This document shows, in pieces, positions 1-10,900 of a stretch of 64,000 nucleotides of DNA. The stretch lies in contig NC_079502.1 in NCBI RefSeq assembly GCF_030052815.1, positions 35,332,050 to 35,396,049 on the forward strand. Reading direction: 5' to 3'. The position numbers and the translations under genes were made by a program. The number at the start of each line of letters is the position of its first letter. Position 1 is the first letter of the stretch. The DNA is from Hevea brasiliensis. Taxonomy: Eukaryota; Streptophyta; Magnoliopsida; Malpighiales; Euphorbiaceae. Under the pieces are notes generated by a model, which worked only from the letters and a program-made list of their open reading frames with translations, made no database searches and was not told where the DNA came from.

Positions 1-219
1 TTTTCTAAAATTTGTGAACAAATAAAAATGGACAAAAATTTTAACTAGCTTTTAAACTTCTATTAAATGTAAGAAAATGCTCACCACTTCCAAAAAGTAA
101 GAAAATAGTTTTAAAATCCCTTGTAAGGTACTTAACGAGTTATCAGTAGGCGAAGTTCGATAGTTCATTAGGTATTCTACGGGATCATGTTATGCCTTAC
201 AGAGGGGTAAGGTGTGGCC
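1..219 (+). repeat. 3' end of a C/E-family gypsy LTR
   Basis: The last ~160 bases match the ends of the LTRs at 35341-39047 and 40291-42079, including the block 'gggatcatgttatgccttac' followed by a GTAAGG repeat. The terminal CA has decayed (ggtgtggcc instead of ggtgtgaca). It abuts the remaining part of element D's 5' LTR, so an E-like element or solo LTR, mostly outside the window, is inserted there. Confidence 0.75.
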
Positions 220-1135
220 AAGGAGATTAAATATCAAGATAAAGAACAAGAATGATTACAATAAAAAGAGGCTCAAAATCATTAAGAAAACGATTAATAA
301 AATGCTAGAAAGTGTTAATATCATAAGATGTAATTAGCCTTCGACTAAACAATAAGTTAGTAATTATTTATTTCTTATAAGCACAATAACTAGAAAATTT
401 TTACTTTTATTTACATATTATATTTTCTTTTATTATTGGCACCACTAAGCTTTATGCTTAGCGCGTCGCTTTTGCAATGCGTAGGTACTGAAGATTTGGC
501 CAGATAGCCCACCAGACCACAAACTGGGTGAGACTTGTATACAGATCTATATAGTATCCGTGTCTCCTCACAGACTTCAGTGCATTGATAGGACATTAGG
601 TCCCATTTTGGTATTTCGTACTGTTTGCATTTTATAATTAATCTTTTATTTTATCATGTATAATACTGAAACTCATGTAATATATTTTGGTATTAATGCA
701 AATATTTGTAATTTGTGTTTATAAATGAAAATTTAGTATTTATTTATGATTTGTACATGATTATCATGTGAAATCAATGAATGATAAATAGAAGAATTTT
801 TTAGAAATGGTTGAGAAATATTGAGATTATGTTGATATAATGGAGTTTGAGTATGATTGAAAATGTATTGGAAGTGATTTTCATAGGTTCCAAAGAACTG
901 TTTTATTCATTTTTAGCCAGTACTCTGCCGGATTTTCTATAAAATTTTCGGAACCTCAAATGAATGTATAATTTCAATAAATGACATAAATGAGTCAAAT
1001 TTCACAAATTGCACTTCATAACCATGAAGAAATAAATTAAGGAAGGATAAAAATAATTGAGATAAAATATGGTGTTCTGGTACAATGTATGGCATATCTT
1101 GCTCGGCTACACTATAGACGGGAAGGAGTATCACA
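220..1135 (+). repeat. Element D 5' LTR (3' part)
   Basis: It ends in tatcaca directly before a tRNA-Met-type primer site. It contains the double stem-loop block at 439-485 and the splice-acceptor-like 'tttcatag|gttcc' near 885. Its upstream part is replaced by the E-like LTR end at 1-219. Confidence 0.85.
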
Positions 1136-1140
1136 TTTAG

Positions 1141-1152
1141 TGGTATTAAAGC
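1141..1152 (+). other. Primer-binding site of D (decayed)
   Basis: TGGTATTAAAGC, two transitions away from TGGTATCAGAGC, the site complementary to the 3' end of plant initiator tRNA-Met. It starts six bases after the 5' LTR end. Confidence 0.8.
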
Positions 1153-1347
1153 ACGGTTTAGGCGTTCCTAGGCATCGATAGATAGAATAAGATTGTGTGC
1201 ATAGCATGCATTGCATTCATATAAGTCGAGGTGACACTAATGCTGATCTGTTTTCTCTGGTAAAGTGAAGAAATAAAGAGGTAGTAGCTCCAGGTAGTAG
1301 CTCCTCGACTATTTACACCAGGTAAATTTCGAGGACGAAATTTTTGT

Positions 1348-1361
1348 TAGAGGGGAAGAGT
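1348..1361 (+). other. Polypurine tract of D
   Basis: TAGAGGGGAAGAGT immediately precedes the 3' LTR. The same tract precedes the 3' LTRs of A (plus) and B (minus). Here and in B the LTR starts TATAACACC rather than TGTAACACC. Confidence 0.8.
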
Positions 1362-2076
1362 TATAACACCCTCACTGTAGCCATTCTGTCCATTCTACTG
1401 TTCTGGTGCTCGGTGTCAGTTTAGATAGTTAGAATGTCTGGAAAAATATTTAGACTAGAGTGAGGAGTCATAAATAACTCAAATAATGGTAAGAAAAATT
1501 TAGAAAAAATTTTAGAAATAAAATACAATAAAGTTAAATGAGCCGATGCCCTAGCGATAGGTAACTCAGTGGGAAGTTGTGGTCCTCACAGCTAGGAGCC
1601 CTAAACCCAGGAGAAAATTAATGAAATAATTTTTGGGACTCCAGAGAAGAGTCATTGAGGTTTCAATGGCATTAGAATTCCATGAAAATGCTTAGAAAAT
1701 TTTTTAGATTGGTACAGACGACTTTGGCTCGATAAGCCAAACAGAGGGCATTTTGGTCATTTCGTCTTCAGAGATGATTTTTGGCCAACTTGTCCAGTTA
1801 AATAAATAATTTATATGACATAAAATGTGAAATAATATTGCTAAAAATTTAATTGAAAATGAGCAGAAAAGAAAAGAAAAAAAATGAAATAAAATACAAA
1901 TTATGGCATCATTATTGTGTCATTAAAAGTCCTCAACCAATCAAATTGCAACACACACTTTATAACCCAATTAAAAAGAGATAAAATTAGTTAAAAAAGA
2001 AAAATAAATTCTGCTAACCATCTTCTTCAACCAGCCGATTTCTTCTCTCTCTCCTCTCACCATTTTTGATCAAACT
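1362..2076 (+). repeat. Element D 3' LTR, segment 1
   Basis: It aligns with the reverse complement of B's LTR start (15451 downward), including the GC-rich block 'ccctagcgatag'. It runs up to the C insertion; the last five bases, AAACT (2072-2076), are repeated at 33779-33783 as C's target duplication. Confidence 0.85.
2072..2076. other. Target-site duplication of C (AAACT)
   Basis: AAACT precedes C's left end and is repeated exactly at 33779-33783 after its right end, a perfect 5-bp gypsy duplication. Confidence 0.9.
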
Positions 2077-3083
2077 TGTCACACCCTATTCCCCTGTAAG
2101 ATGAACCATGATCCCGTAGTACACCTAATGAATTACCGTGCTTCACCTACCGATAACCTATTAGATATATTACAAGGGATTTTAAAACAATTTTCATGAA
2201 ATTTAAATCATCGATTAAAATCTAGTGTTATAAAATAAATTTTCAAGATTTCGCCAAAGTGCCAGCTGTGTTTTGAGAAAACAGTTCTTCAAACCTGAAA
2301 AAGAAAACACTCCCAATATGTTTTCTCAAATACAACTCCAATAACTTCATTTCAACTCACAATTCAAATCTCAATAATCAAATCAATTAATTTTCAAACC
2401 AATCTCATCATAAAGAACATTTCATTAATTACAAAACTCAAAAATTAATATTACAAAACTATACAGGTAAATGAAATCTCAAATTTATATTATAATGATT
2501 TGCATTTAATTACATATCAAAATATTTTATAATAGTTTTTCTATAACTGCTCAAATAATTTACATACATATTATTACATACATACATTAAAACTTGTGTA
2601 CATGGGTATACCTATGATATACCTAGAGCTGATCTGAATGTGTCTTCAAAGAAGCTTACTCAACTGCTCTATGCTCTTTTCACCTGTGACAGCATACAAA
2701 GCTATCGCTGAGTGGTAAACTCAGTGGTGCACAATTATAATTTAAAACATAGTACAATATACATTGACAAAATTTACAGCAAATAATTTGGAAATCTGAA
2801 TACTCATCAAATTCCAAAACTCAAAATATTCATTGCCAATAATATAAATCATTTGTATAAAATGACTTTGATCATGAAATTCAATTTATCAAATCATAAC
2901 TAACCATTTAAGGTAATTCCAACAATTTATTGGAAATAAAGATTAATTCCAACAAAGTCAATTATACATAAATCATAATTGAAATTATAATTCTTTACTA
3001 TTCAAAAACCATTCTTTATCTCAAAAACCATTCTTTATCTCACTAACTATGCAAGACTAATCTGAAAAGGCCATCTTCGAGGT

Positions 3084-3118
3084 GATTCTAACTCCTTATG
3101 GTCGGGGAGGTCGAATCA
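3084..3118 (-). repeat. 35-bp minisatellite, 1 unit (C 3' LTR)
   Basis: A single copy of the unit that begins gattctaactcc and ends ggtcgaatca. The sister LTR has two copies (30773-30842) and LTR H has three (61039-61143). Confidence 0.85.
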
Positions 3119-4517
3119 TCGTGCACAGTACACACCACAATAATGAATCTTCCAAAAGGGCCATAACATAAAAAAACTTAGATCTAACCTCTAATAAGAG
3201 AAGAATCTAAGCCTGTGCACGTACCATGGTAATCAAAACACAACTAACTCCATTGTCTTCTCAACAAATGAGAGAGACGGGTAATAACCTAGTCAAGCAT
3301 CTATAGTGAGATATAAAATAATATCACAATCCTTTTAGTGAGCATAAATCACAATACAATTCGATTCAAAGTCAATTCCAATATCCAATAATTTTTATGC
3401 TCATCACAATTCAAATCATAAATTTGCATTTTTTCATGCAAATTGCCTATCACAATTCAAAACATGTTCTATCATAATTTTCCAAAACATAATTTATTCA
3501 ATCCACAACAATGCTTAATACTTGTGGAAATACTATTTCACAAAGCTAAATTCATACATACTATAATAATTTCAATAATCATTGAATTAAATCCAATGTT
3601 TGTTAAACATAATACATAAGAAAAATATGTCATTAAATCATATGAAATATTCAGAACAAAATTAGTAAAAAACTAATTGTGCACAAACTTGATTTGAGTT
3701 TCTCCTAGGCCTTGATTCAATGTTCTTTATGCTTGTCAATATCCTTATCAACTGAAACACACAATTTAAAGTGTTTCAGTACTCAATGAATTTATTTCTA
3801 ACCATAAAATACAATATGTAAATTTTCTTGGTACTATTCCCTTCAATTCATTTCATTAGTCAACTTATAATGTTGACCCTTGATGCACTCTAAGTGAGTC
3901 AATTCCAATATCACCAATATGTCACATTTTATAGGCCTTTAGTGTTGGTATATGTTACCAAATTCATTTTCAAGTGTATTGCATTTTATTGTAATTTAAT
4001 GGATTTCGGTGTACTATTTTGACCTAGCTGGATGACCTAGTTCCCTCTGTTTTCGAGTTTCAGTCCAAACTACAAACTTGTAGGTCTATGTCTTATTGCA
4101 TGCGGAGAAAAATTTTAGGTCATTCTGAGTTGTGTAGACCAAGATATGGTCAATTTACTAATGCTGGACAGAATGCACTGAAGTGATAGGCTTAGGTCAT
4201 TTTTAGGTCACTTTTGGTTCAGTCAGTTCTGGTACCTGAACTTGTGCAAGATATTTGGCTTGGTTTTGGCCATTTCTGTGATTTAGTGTCTTGATAAGAA
4301 TTGTAGATATATGTCTAACCTATTCATGGCAAAAATTTCAGGTCATTTGGACCTGTTTTGAGTAAGTTATGGTCAAAACACTAACTACTGCCCAAATGGT
4401 AAATTTTCAGGCTTTCAAGTTACTAATCCGGATTCAGTCATTTTTCAAGTCACCTTCTAGGCAGAATTTAGGTAAGCTTCCTCCATGAAAGTTGACACTT
4501 TTTGTGCCTATTTTCAC

Positions 4518-4544
4518 CTCCAATTGGTCTCATACCAATTGGAG
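4518..4544. other. Inverted repeat in C LTR (11-bp arms)
   Basis: Arms CTCCAATTGGT (4518-4528) and ACCAATTGGAG (4534-4544) around CTCAT form a perfect hairpin. The same arms occur at 36872-36898 (E) and 62531-62557 (H), and shorter versions at 55801-55823 (G) and 14103-14127 (B). Confidence 0.85.
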
Positions 4545-5188
4545 TCACACACTTAAGGTTCTAAGCTAAAACATACACTGCCCTGCTACACATTCTACAA
4601 CACATACCAATTACACATTCTATACTTACTAAGCTAACCCTTTCATGCCAATTCTGGTTTGTACCATACCATTAACATACTTAACAATACATTTTGGTCA
4701 TTTTGGATAGCTTGTAACCATTCTCAACATACACATTATAACTCAGAATTTTTCAAAGTCCATTTACACAATTTAACCACATGAACATACCCCATTTACA
4801 TATCCAATTCCAAACTATTATACACATATACATGCTGCCACCATAAGCAACATAATTCAACAATATTTCATGAACTTAAACACTTCAATCTTCTTCATGA
4901 GGCTACCACAAGTTTACACATACCCATCAACTTCCATTTTCACTTTTCAAGCTTACAAATCAAACTTTACACATGGAATACAACTTTAATACAATTAAAC
5001 ATTTAAATTAACATCCAAACAACCATTTAAATGTAAGGAGAAGCTATTCGTGGTAAGGTTTCATAGCTGCCAAAATGCTCCATCACCAATAATTCATCAA
5101 CCCTCAAATTTCTTTCATAATTCAACTACCCACAACCTTAGTTACACTTTCAATAAAACAAGAATTGAAAATACAAACTTACCACTTT

Positions 5189-5193
5189 TAAAG
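5189..5193. other. Target-site duplication of A (TAAAG)
   Basis: TAAAG is repeated at 26985-26989 after the 3' LTR. The unoccupied equivalent in the sister C LTR at about 32914-32918 has TAAAG once, in the same context (ccacttttaaagcttgacc). Confidence 0.93.
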
Positions 5194-5817
5194 TGTAACA
5201 TCCCCACTGTACTTATTTTGTACGTTCTATTGCTCCAGTAGTCAAATAACAGTCCAGGCAAGCCAGTATGTCTGGAACTACACTTCGGTGATAGTGAACA
5301 GACATATAATGATGAAATAAATAAAAAGAAAATACAAGAAAAATCAAACAAAAAATGAAAGAGAGAAAATAATGCTAAGTTAAACGAGCCGGCAACACAG
5401 CGATGGGTGACCGCACCGAGAAGGCCGTTGCCGACCCCAGGACCGTGAGGAACTCTCTGAATATAATTTTGAGACATAAATAAAGATTTATTGAAATGTA
5501 ATTGACACTAAAAATATCAAAAAAAAATTAATAAATTAGTACAAAGAAAAACGAAAAATCGAGAAACAGACAAAAATCGGTATTACCGAAAAATTGGGAA
5601 TATAATCCGAAGTGAGGTATATTGGTCATTTGACACCTAGAGTTGCCCTTTGACCTCAATGTCCATTAAAAATAAATGATATTACACTTTATAAATGTCT
5701 TAAAAATTAAAATTGTGGTGCATTATATTAATAGTGCAAGAAATGGGGTATAAAGTGAATAATTAAAATCTTAACATATAAAATTACTTAATTAAAAGTG
5801 AGTGGAGCACTAAGGGG

Positions 5818-5825
5818 TATTTAAA
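5818..5825 (+). promoter_or_regulatory. TATA-like box in A 5' LTR
   Basis: TATTTAAA lies about 620 bp into the LTR and about 240 bp before the GTAAGT donor. The same octamer is conserved at 24239-24246 (A 3' LTR) and, on the minus strand, at 33144-33151 and 27216-27223 (C LTRs). Position and conservation fit an LTR promoter; no transcript evidence is available. Confidence 0.5.
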
Positions 5826-7090
5826 CACCTAAAGGACCTGTGTATGTCCACTAAAAACTTCATTTTTCTGCATCATCTTCTCCAGCCGAAATGGACCACC
5901 ATGAAAACACCATGGCCAAAGCTTCCTAATCTCTCATGCAAGCACCTTCACGCCATGTTTCCTTTTAAATTCTTTCATTAAACTTGGTCCACACCTCTTG
6001 GGTAGATTATAGAGAACAAAAAGGAAGAGATTTGGTGAAGTTTTAATAAGCTCCAAAAGTGGTAAGTGTCCAAAACCTCTCCCTTGCTTTGGTAAAGCTT
6101 GTGTTTAGGTTGAGGTGAGTGTTTTGGTGAAGAGAAATGAAAGAAATAGTGAGAAATGAACTTGTCCATTTTTGGCAGCCATGAACCCTTGTTGAGCTTG
6201 AGTTATTTTTATTTCTAATGAATGAAAATGAAGGTTGATTGATTCAATCTGTCCAGCTTTAGCAAATTTACCATATCTTGGCCTACACAACTTGGAATGA
6301 CCTGAAATTTTTCCCCGCGTGCAATAAGACATAGAGCTACAATTTTGCTTCTTTGACCAGAAGCTAAAAACCAAAGGAAATAGGACTTTAAGCTAGACCA
6401 ATCTAGCACACAAAAATTGAGAATTTGACATTTTGCATACAATGATGCTTGAAGCATTTTGGCAATGAATGCCAACTTGTAAAAATGGTAAATTGCACTA
6501 TATTGGCAGCATATTGAGATATAAATTGTGACATATTGATGCTAGAAATAACTTGTCCATATTACCTAAAAAGGTCAACATATGCATTGACTTGTGAATT
6601 ATACAATAGTTAGTAAACTCCAAAGATTGAAGAATTAAACAATTAATTTATAATGTGCTCTAGTTTGCCTAGTTGACTAGTATGGATAGGTTGACATGCC
6701 AATAGGATTCTGACAGCTATTCTGTAATTGGCTTCATGCCATACTATATGTTTACGGCTTATTATGCCGCACTGTGACTTTAATAGCCTACGGCTATACA
6801 TATTGTGTATTTATTCTTGGCTTATCGCCAGATTGACTATATGGCTTCTTAGCCACACTATTTGCACACCGGGAGACACTTTGTGACTGATGGTGTGACG
6901 GCCTGAGGTACGAGGTACCCAATGTCAGTATATCCATATATCCAGTCTAGTCAGTATATAGGCTATACGGGCAGTAATTCAAGTACTATTAAATTCAAAT
7001 ACCTAAATCCAATCTACTGACATACAGCACCACCAAAAAATTTGTAAACACTTTATTTACTTTATTTTAGTGTATATTTCTTTATATTTG

Positions 7091-7140
7091 GCACCACTAA
7101 GCAAAATTGCTTAGCGCGTTGCTTTTGTAACGCGTAGGTA
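7091..7140 (+). other. Conserved double stem-loop, A 5' LTR
   Basis: Stem 1 is CTAAGC...GCTTAG (7097-7114) and stem 2 is CGCGTT...AACGCG (7115-7134), preceded by GGCACCA and followed by TAGG. Homologous blocks lie at 26362-26410 (A 3' LTR), 12937-12986 and 20921-20968 (B, minus), 439-485 and 42412-42458 (D), and 46080-46128 and 57520-57567 (F, minus). Loop sequences vary while stem 1 is kept. Confidence 0.7.
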
Positions 7141-7717
7141 TTGGAGATACAACTGGGGAGCCCAGCAGACCTACGACCGGGTGAGACATCAGATCTGCAC
7201 AGGAGTCCAGAGTCATATGCACTGCATTGCATACGTGGTAGGACTTAGAATAACCTATATTTTGTACTTTCATTGTATTTTTGAGATTCGGTCTTGTATT
7301 TTGTAATATCTTGTACATATTAAATAACATGGAGATTTTCTGTATATATTTAAATTATTATGGACTATATTATGGAACTGTTTAATGACTATAAAAGTCT
7401 ATAGACTTTATTGAGAAATAGAGACAGTGAAATATTTGAGATTTTAATATTATCATATTAAACTGTTTTTAACTGGTTTGGAAGGACAGTTTGTCCGAAA
7501 TACAGATGGCACCTTGCTAAATTTTTATTACTATTTTAAAACACTGACTTTATTAAAGTGTGAAAATAGGACCAGCATGCTATGAATAGCACATAAACAC
7601 TTCTTAAAATCAAATTGAGTTAAGAAAATGTGATAATCACAGACTAGGTGCTCCGGCACGCCGTGTAGTACGCCTTGCTCGGTTATTCTGTAGACGGGTA
7701 AGGGGTGTTACATTTGG

Positions 7718-7729
7718 TGGTATCAGAGC
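7718..7729 (+). other. Primer-binding site of A
   Basis: TGGTATCAGAGC, five bases after the LTR end, is a perfect complement to the 3' end of plant initiator tRNA-Met (…GCTCTGATACCA). It would prime minus-strand DNA synthesis. Confidence 0.93.
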
Positions 7730-7841
7730 ACGGTTTAGGCGTTTCTGGACCTAGATAGATTGCACATCATGCATTGCATTGTAAGTGTTAAGATGACTCT
7801 AATGCAGATCTTTTGATTTGTATTGTTATTTTGATAAGAAT

Positions 7842-9055
7842 ATGGACTCCACATCGCAGAGAGCGGTCGATGAGGAAGTGGAAAGTCATGCTCCATCTAT
7901 GACTGAACCAGGAGACAGGAGGGACCTGCTCCACCAGTACCAAATGCACCAGCCACATTTCAGCAAATGGCTGAGTTCTTTAGACAGATGGCAGCAGTTA
8001 TGCCACCACCACCACCTCCACATCAAAAATCTCATATGGAGAGACTCAGGAAGTTTGGAGCAGTGGACTTTCTGGGCAAAAGGGAAGATGATTCTGTCAC
8101 AGCTGAAAACTGGTTGGACAGAACTGGAAGAGTCTTGAAACAACTTCATTGTACTCCAGAGCAGAATTTGGAAGCTGTTGTATCACTACTACAAAGATGA
8201 TGCATACCAGTGGTGGGATACAGTAACTAGTGAAGTGCCACCAGAACAGATAACTTGGGATTTCTTTCTCACTGAGTTCAGAAAGAAGTATGTGGGCAGT
8301 GTATACCTGGAAGAGAAGAGAAGGGAGTTTATTACCCTACGCCAGAGACAGCTGACAGTGGCTGAATATGAAAGAGAATTTGTCAGACTGAGCCGCTATG
8401 GGAAATAGTCCCTAATGAGGTAGAGAGATGCAAGAGATTTGAGGAAGGACTCAATGATAACATTAAAGTAATGATTACAGCCTTGGGGATTACAGAGTTT
8501 GCCAAGTTAGTGGAAGCTGCACTGAAGGTTGAAAAAGTTAGAATGAATGAGCAGAACAGAAGGGACAGACAGCAGAAAAGAGGTCAGGGTCAGACTAGTG
8601 CATCTTCTGCCCCTAGTAAGAAATTCAGAGGTTCGTCTACTCAGAGTTTTAGTAGAGCACCAAGTCAGGGTCAGTCACAGAGGCCCAAATCTCAGTTTGC
8701 ACCAAGGAGAGGCTAGTCCACCACTTCAATGGCTAGCTCTCTAGGAATAGGGTACAGGGGACCAGCCCCAACAGTATCTGTTGCTTGCCCACATTGCCAA
8801 AAATGGCATAAGGGTGAATGTTGGAGGATGATAGGTGCTTGTTTACGGTGTGGATCTACAGACCACCTAGTCCGAGATTGTCCACGCAGAACTGTTACAT
8901 CCACTCCGGTATTAACTGATAGGCCTGCCCCTCCAGCTCCAAGGGGTAGAAGGCCGGGTAAGGCTGAGGCAGCCAGTATTTCACAGAAACCTGTGTCAGA
9001 GTCTATGGAGAGAGCAAAAGGCAGAAAACCAGCCAAAGCCTATGCTATAAGGGCA
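7842..9055 (+). pseudogene. Element A gag (broken)
   Basis: Nucleocapsid/capsid polyprotein of the Retrotrans_gag type. The start MDSTSQRAVDEEVESHAP matches the starts of gag in B and F, which fixes the ATG at 7842. Next come a proline-rich stretch, the capsid core with KFGAVDF, ENWLDRTGRVLKQL and DAYQWWDTV (about 8045-8225), a basic Q/S-rich tail, and a CCHC knuckle at 8840-8881 (C-LRC-GSTDH-LVRDC) after a CPHC...H...C motif. Lesions: frameshifts near 7945 and 8195, a 4-nt deletion near 8402 creating a stop, and CAG to TAG at 8714. The frame is restored through the knuckle region. Confidence 0.88.
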
Positions 9056-9740
9056 CAGGATGCTCCAGATGTTATCAAGGGTACGTTCCTCCTTTATAAT
9101 ACTTTTGTTCATGCATTAGTGGATCCTGGATCTACTCATTCATATATTTGTATCAAGCTGCCTGTAGAAAAGGGAATACCAGTGGAGGAAAGTGACCAAG
9201 ACATCCTGGTCACAAATCCACTAGGCCATGGTGTGATAGTAAACAAGGTGTATAAGGGCTGTCCATTGAAGATTCAAGGGAAAGAGTTCTTAGCAGACTT
9301 AATCGAACTGTCTTTCCATGAGTTTGATGTGACTTTGGGAATGGACTGGTTATCCCATCATCAGGTAATAGTAGATTGTAAATTGAAGAGAATCTCTCTG
9401 AAAACTGCTGCGAATGAAGAAATAATAGTTGTGGGTGAAAGGACAGATTTTTTGTCCAATGTCATGTCAGCTACAGTTGCAAAGAGATGGTTGAGGAAAG
9501 GGTGTGAAGCCTATCTGGCACACGTGGTTGACACTAGGCAGGGGTAAACTTAACTTGTCTAACATACACACAGTAAGGGATTTCTCTGAGGTATTTCCTG
9601 AGGAATTGCCTAGTTTACCACCAGAAAGGGAAGTTGAATTTGCCATTGAGATTATGCCGGGTACAGCTCCGATTTCAATTGCTCCGTATAGGATGGCACC
9701 TGTTGAATTGAAAGAGTTAAAAATCCAATTGCAATAATTA
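9056..9740 (+). pseudogene. Element A protease and linker (broken)
   Basis: Retroviral-type aspartic protease, which would cleave the Gag-Pol polyprotein. The active-site loop ALVDPGSTHSYI has its Asp codon at 9122-9124, and the second conserved part, DVTLGMDWL, follows around 9325-9350. Then comes the linker before RT ([17 protein letters not shown]). Compared with F, one extra G in the run near 9541 shifts the frame and ends the upstream frame at 9547; a further stop (GAA to TAA) occurs near 9735 just before RT. The B and F copies have the same domain order. Confidence 0.85.
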
Positions 9741-10900
9741 CTAGACAAGGGCTTTATACGCCCCAGTGTGTCACCTTGGGGAGCTCCGGTACTGTTTGTA
9801 AAGAAGAAAGATGGGACACTGAGGTTATATGTTGACTACCGGCAGTTAAACAGAGTAACAGTGAAGAACAAGTATCCATTGCCTAGAATTGATGATCTGT
9901 TTTATCAGTTGAAGGGAGCCGGTGTGTTTTCTAAGATTGATCTCAGATCAAGGTATCATCAGCTAAGGGTTAAGGATGCAGATGTGCCTAAGACTGCATT
10001 TAGAACCCGGTATGGGCATTATGAATTCCTAGTGATGCCATTTGGGTTAACAAACGCTCCAGCAGCATTCATGGACCTTATGAACTATATCTTCCATCCA
10101 TACTTAGATCGGTTCGTAGTGGTCTTCATTGATGACATCCTGGTGTATTCCAAGGATAAAGCAGAACATGATGAGCATTTGAGAATTGTTCTGCAGACTC
10201 TAAAAGAGAAGAAATTGTATGCTAAATTGTCCAAGTGTGAGTTCTGGTTGAATGAGATTGCATTCCTTGGACATGTAGTATCAGCTGAAGGGATTAGAGT
10301 GGATCCCAAGAAGATTGAAGCAGTGATGGAATGGAAGCCTCCCAGAAATACAACTGAGATCAGAAGTTTCTTGGGGTTAGCTGGATATTATAGAAGATTT
10401 GTAAAGGGATTTTCCCTGATAGCTGCTCCAATGACCAAATTACTGCACAAGAATATGAAATTTGACTGGAATGACAAGTGTCAAGCCAGTTTTGAGAGGC
10501 TGAAGGCTATGTTGACAGAGGCACCAGTGTTAACACAGCCAATGTCTGGAAAAGACTTTGTAGTCTACAGTGATGCCTCACACAATGGGTTAGGGTGTGT
10601 ACTCATGCAAGAAGGGAAAGTGGTCGCATATGCTTCCAGGCAGTTAAGGCCACATGAAAAGAATTACCCTACTCTTGATTTGGAGTTAGCAGCAATTATC
10701 TTTGCATTGAAGATATGGAGGCATTACTTGTATGGAGAAAAATGCTACATATACACAGACCATAAGAGTCTGAAGTATCTGCTAACCCAGAAGGAACTTA
10801 ATTTGAGACAGAGGCGATGGATTGAATTCCTGGGAAGGCAAATGTAGTCGCTGATGCTTTAAGCAGAAAATCTATTGTAGCATTAAGATCTCTGAATGCC
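9741..10900 (+). pseudogene. Element A reverse transcriptase-RNase H
   Basis: One long open stretch covers the RT fingers and palm ([22 protein letters not shown], the [10 protein letters not shown] motif with G to R change, [12 protein letters not shown]) and the catalytic FIDDILVYS with its Asp pair encoded at 10131-10136, then the thumb region ([16 protein letters not shown]) and RNase H ([23 protein letters not shown]). It makes DNA from element RNA and removes the RNA strand. Near 10829 about 34 nt are missing between two CCT triplets relative to F and B, which shifts the frame before the conserved [12 protein letters not shown]. Confidence 0.92.

Larger units (their letters stand above)
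1136..1361 (+). other. Element D residual internal region (226 bp)
   Basis: All that lies between D's LTRs is a primer site, about 80 bp matching the 5' leader of B (including 'gcattgcattcatataagtc' and 'gaggtgacactaatgctgatc'-like sequence), a short duplicated 'aggtagtagctcc' stretch, the AAATTTCG hairpin at 1324-1343 and the polypurine tract. No open frame of note remains. The element was gutted from the leader to the end of pol, yet both cis sites for reverse transcription survive. Confidence 0.85.
2077..5193 (-). repeat. Element C 3' LTR, distal part
   Basis: It starts TGTCACACCC on the plus strand and aligns throughout with 29747-32922. Contents: one 35-bp minisatellite unit (3084-3118), two copies of the diverged ~220-nt module (about 4018-4170 and 4276-4398), an inverted repeat at 4518-4544 and, in minus sense, a GTAAGT donor just before element A. 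The last five bases (TAAAG, 5189-5193) are A's target duplication. Confidence 0.88.
5194..7712 (+). repeat. Element A 5' LTR (2519 bp, internally deleted)
   Basis: It runs from TGTAACATCC to GGGGTGTTACA. Compared with the 3' LTR (3361 bp) it lacks about 0.85 kb: after 'gttgattgattcaa' (about 6236-6249) the sequence jumps to 'tctgtccagc', which in the 3' LTR lies near 25518. It contains a TATA-like box, a GTAAGT donor (6062) and the double stem-loop at 7091-7140. The splice acceptor seen in the 3' LTR (cacag at 26747) has been lost here. Confidence 0.92.

Noticed and set aside
5142..5477. 111-codon minus-strand frame at the start of A's 5' LTR
   Set aside because: It spans the boundary between C's LTR and A's LTR and runs antisense to A; it has no recognisable domain and is disrupted in the 3' LTR.
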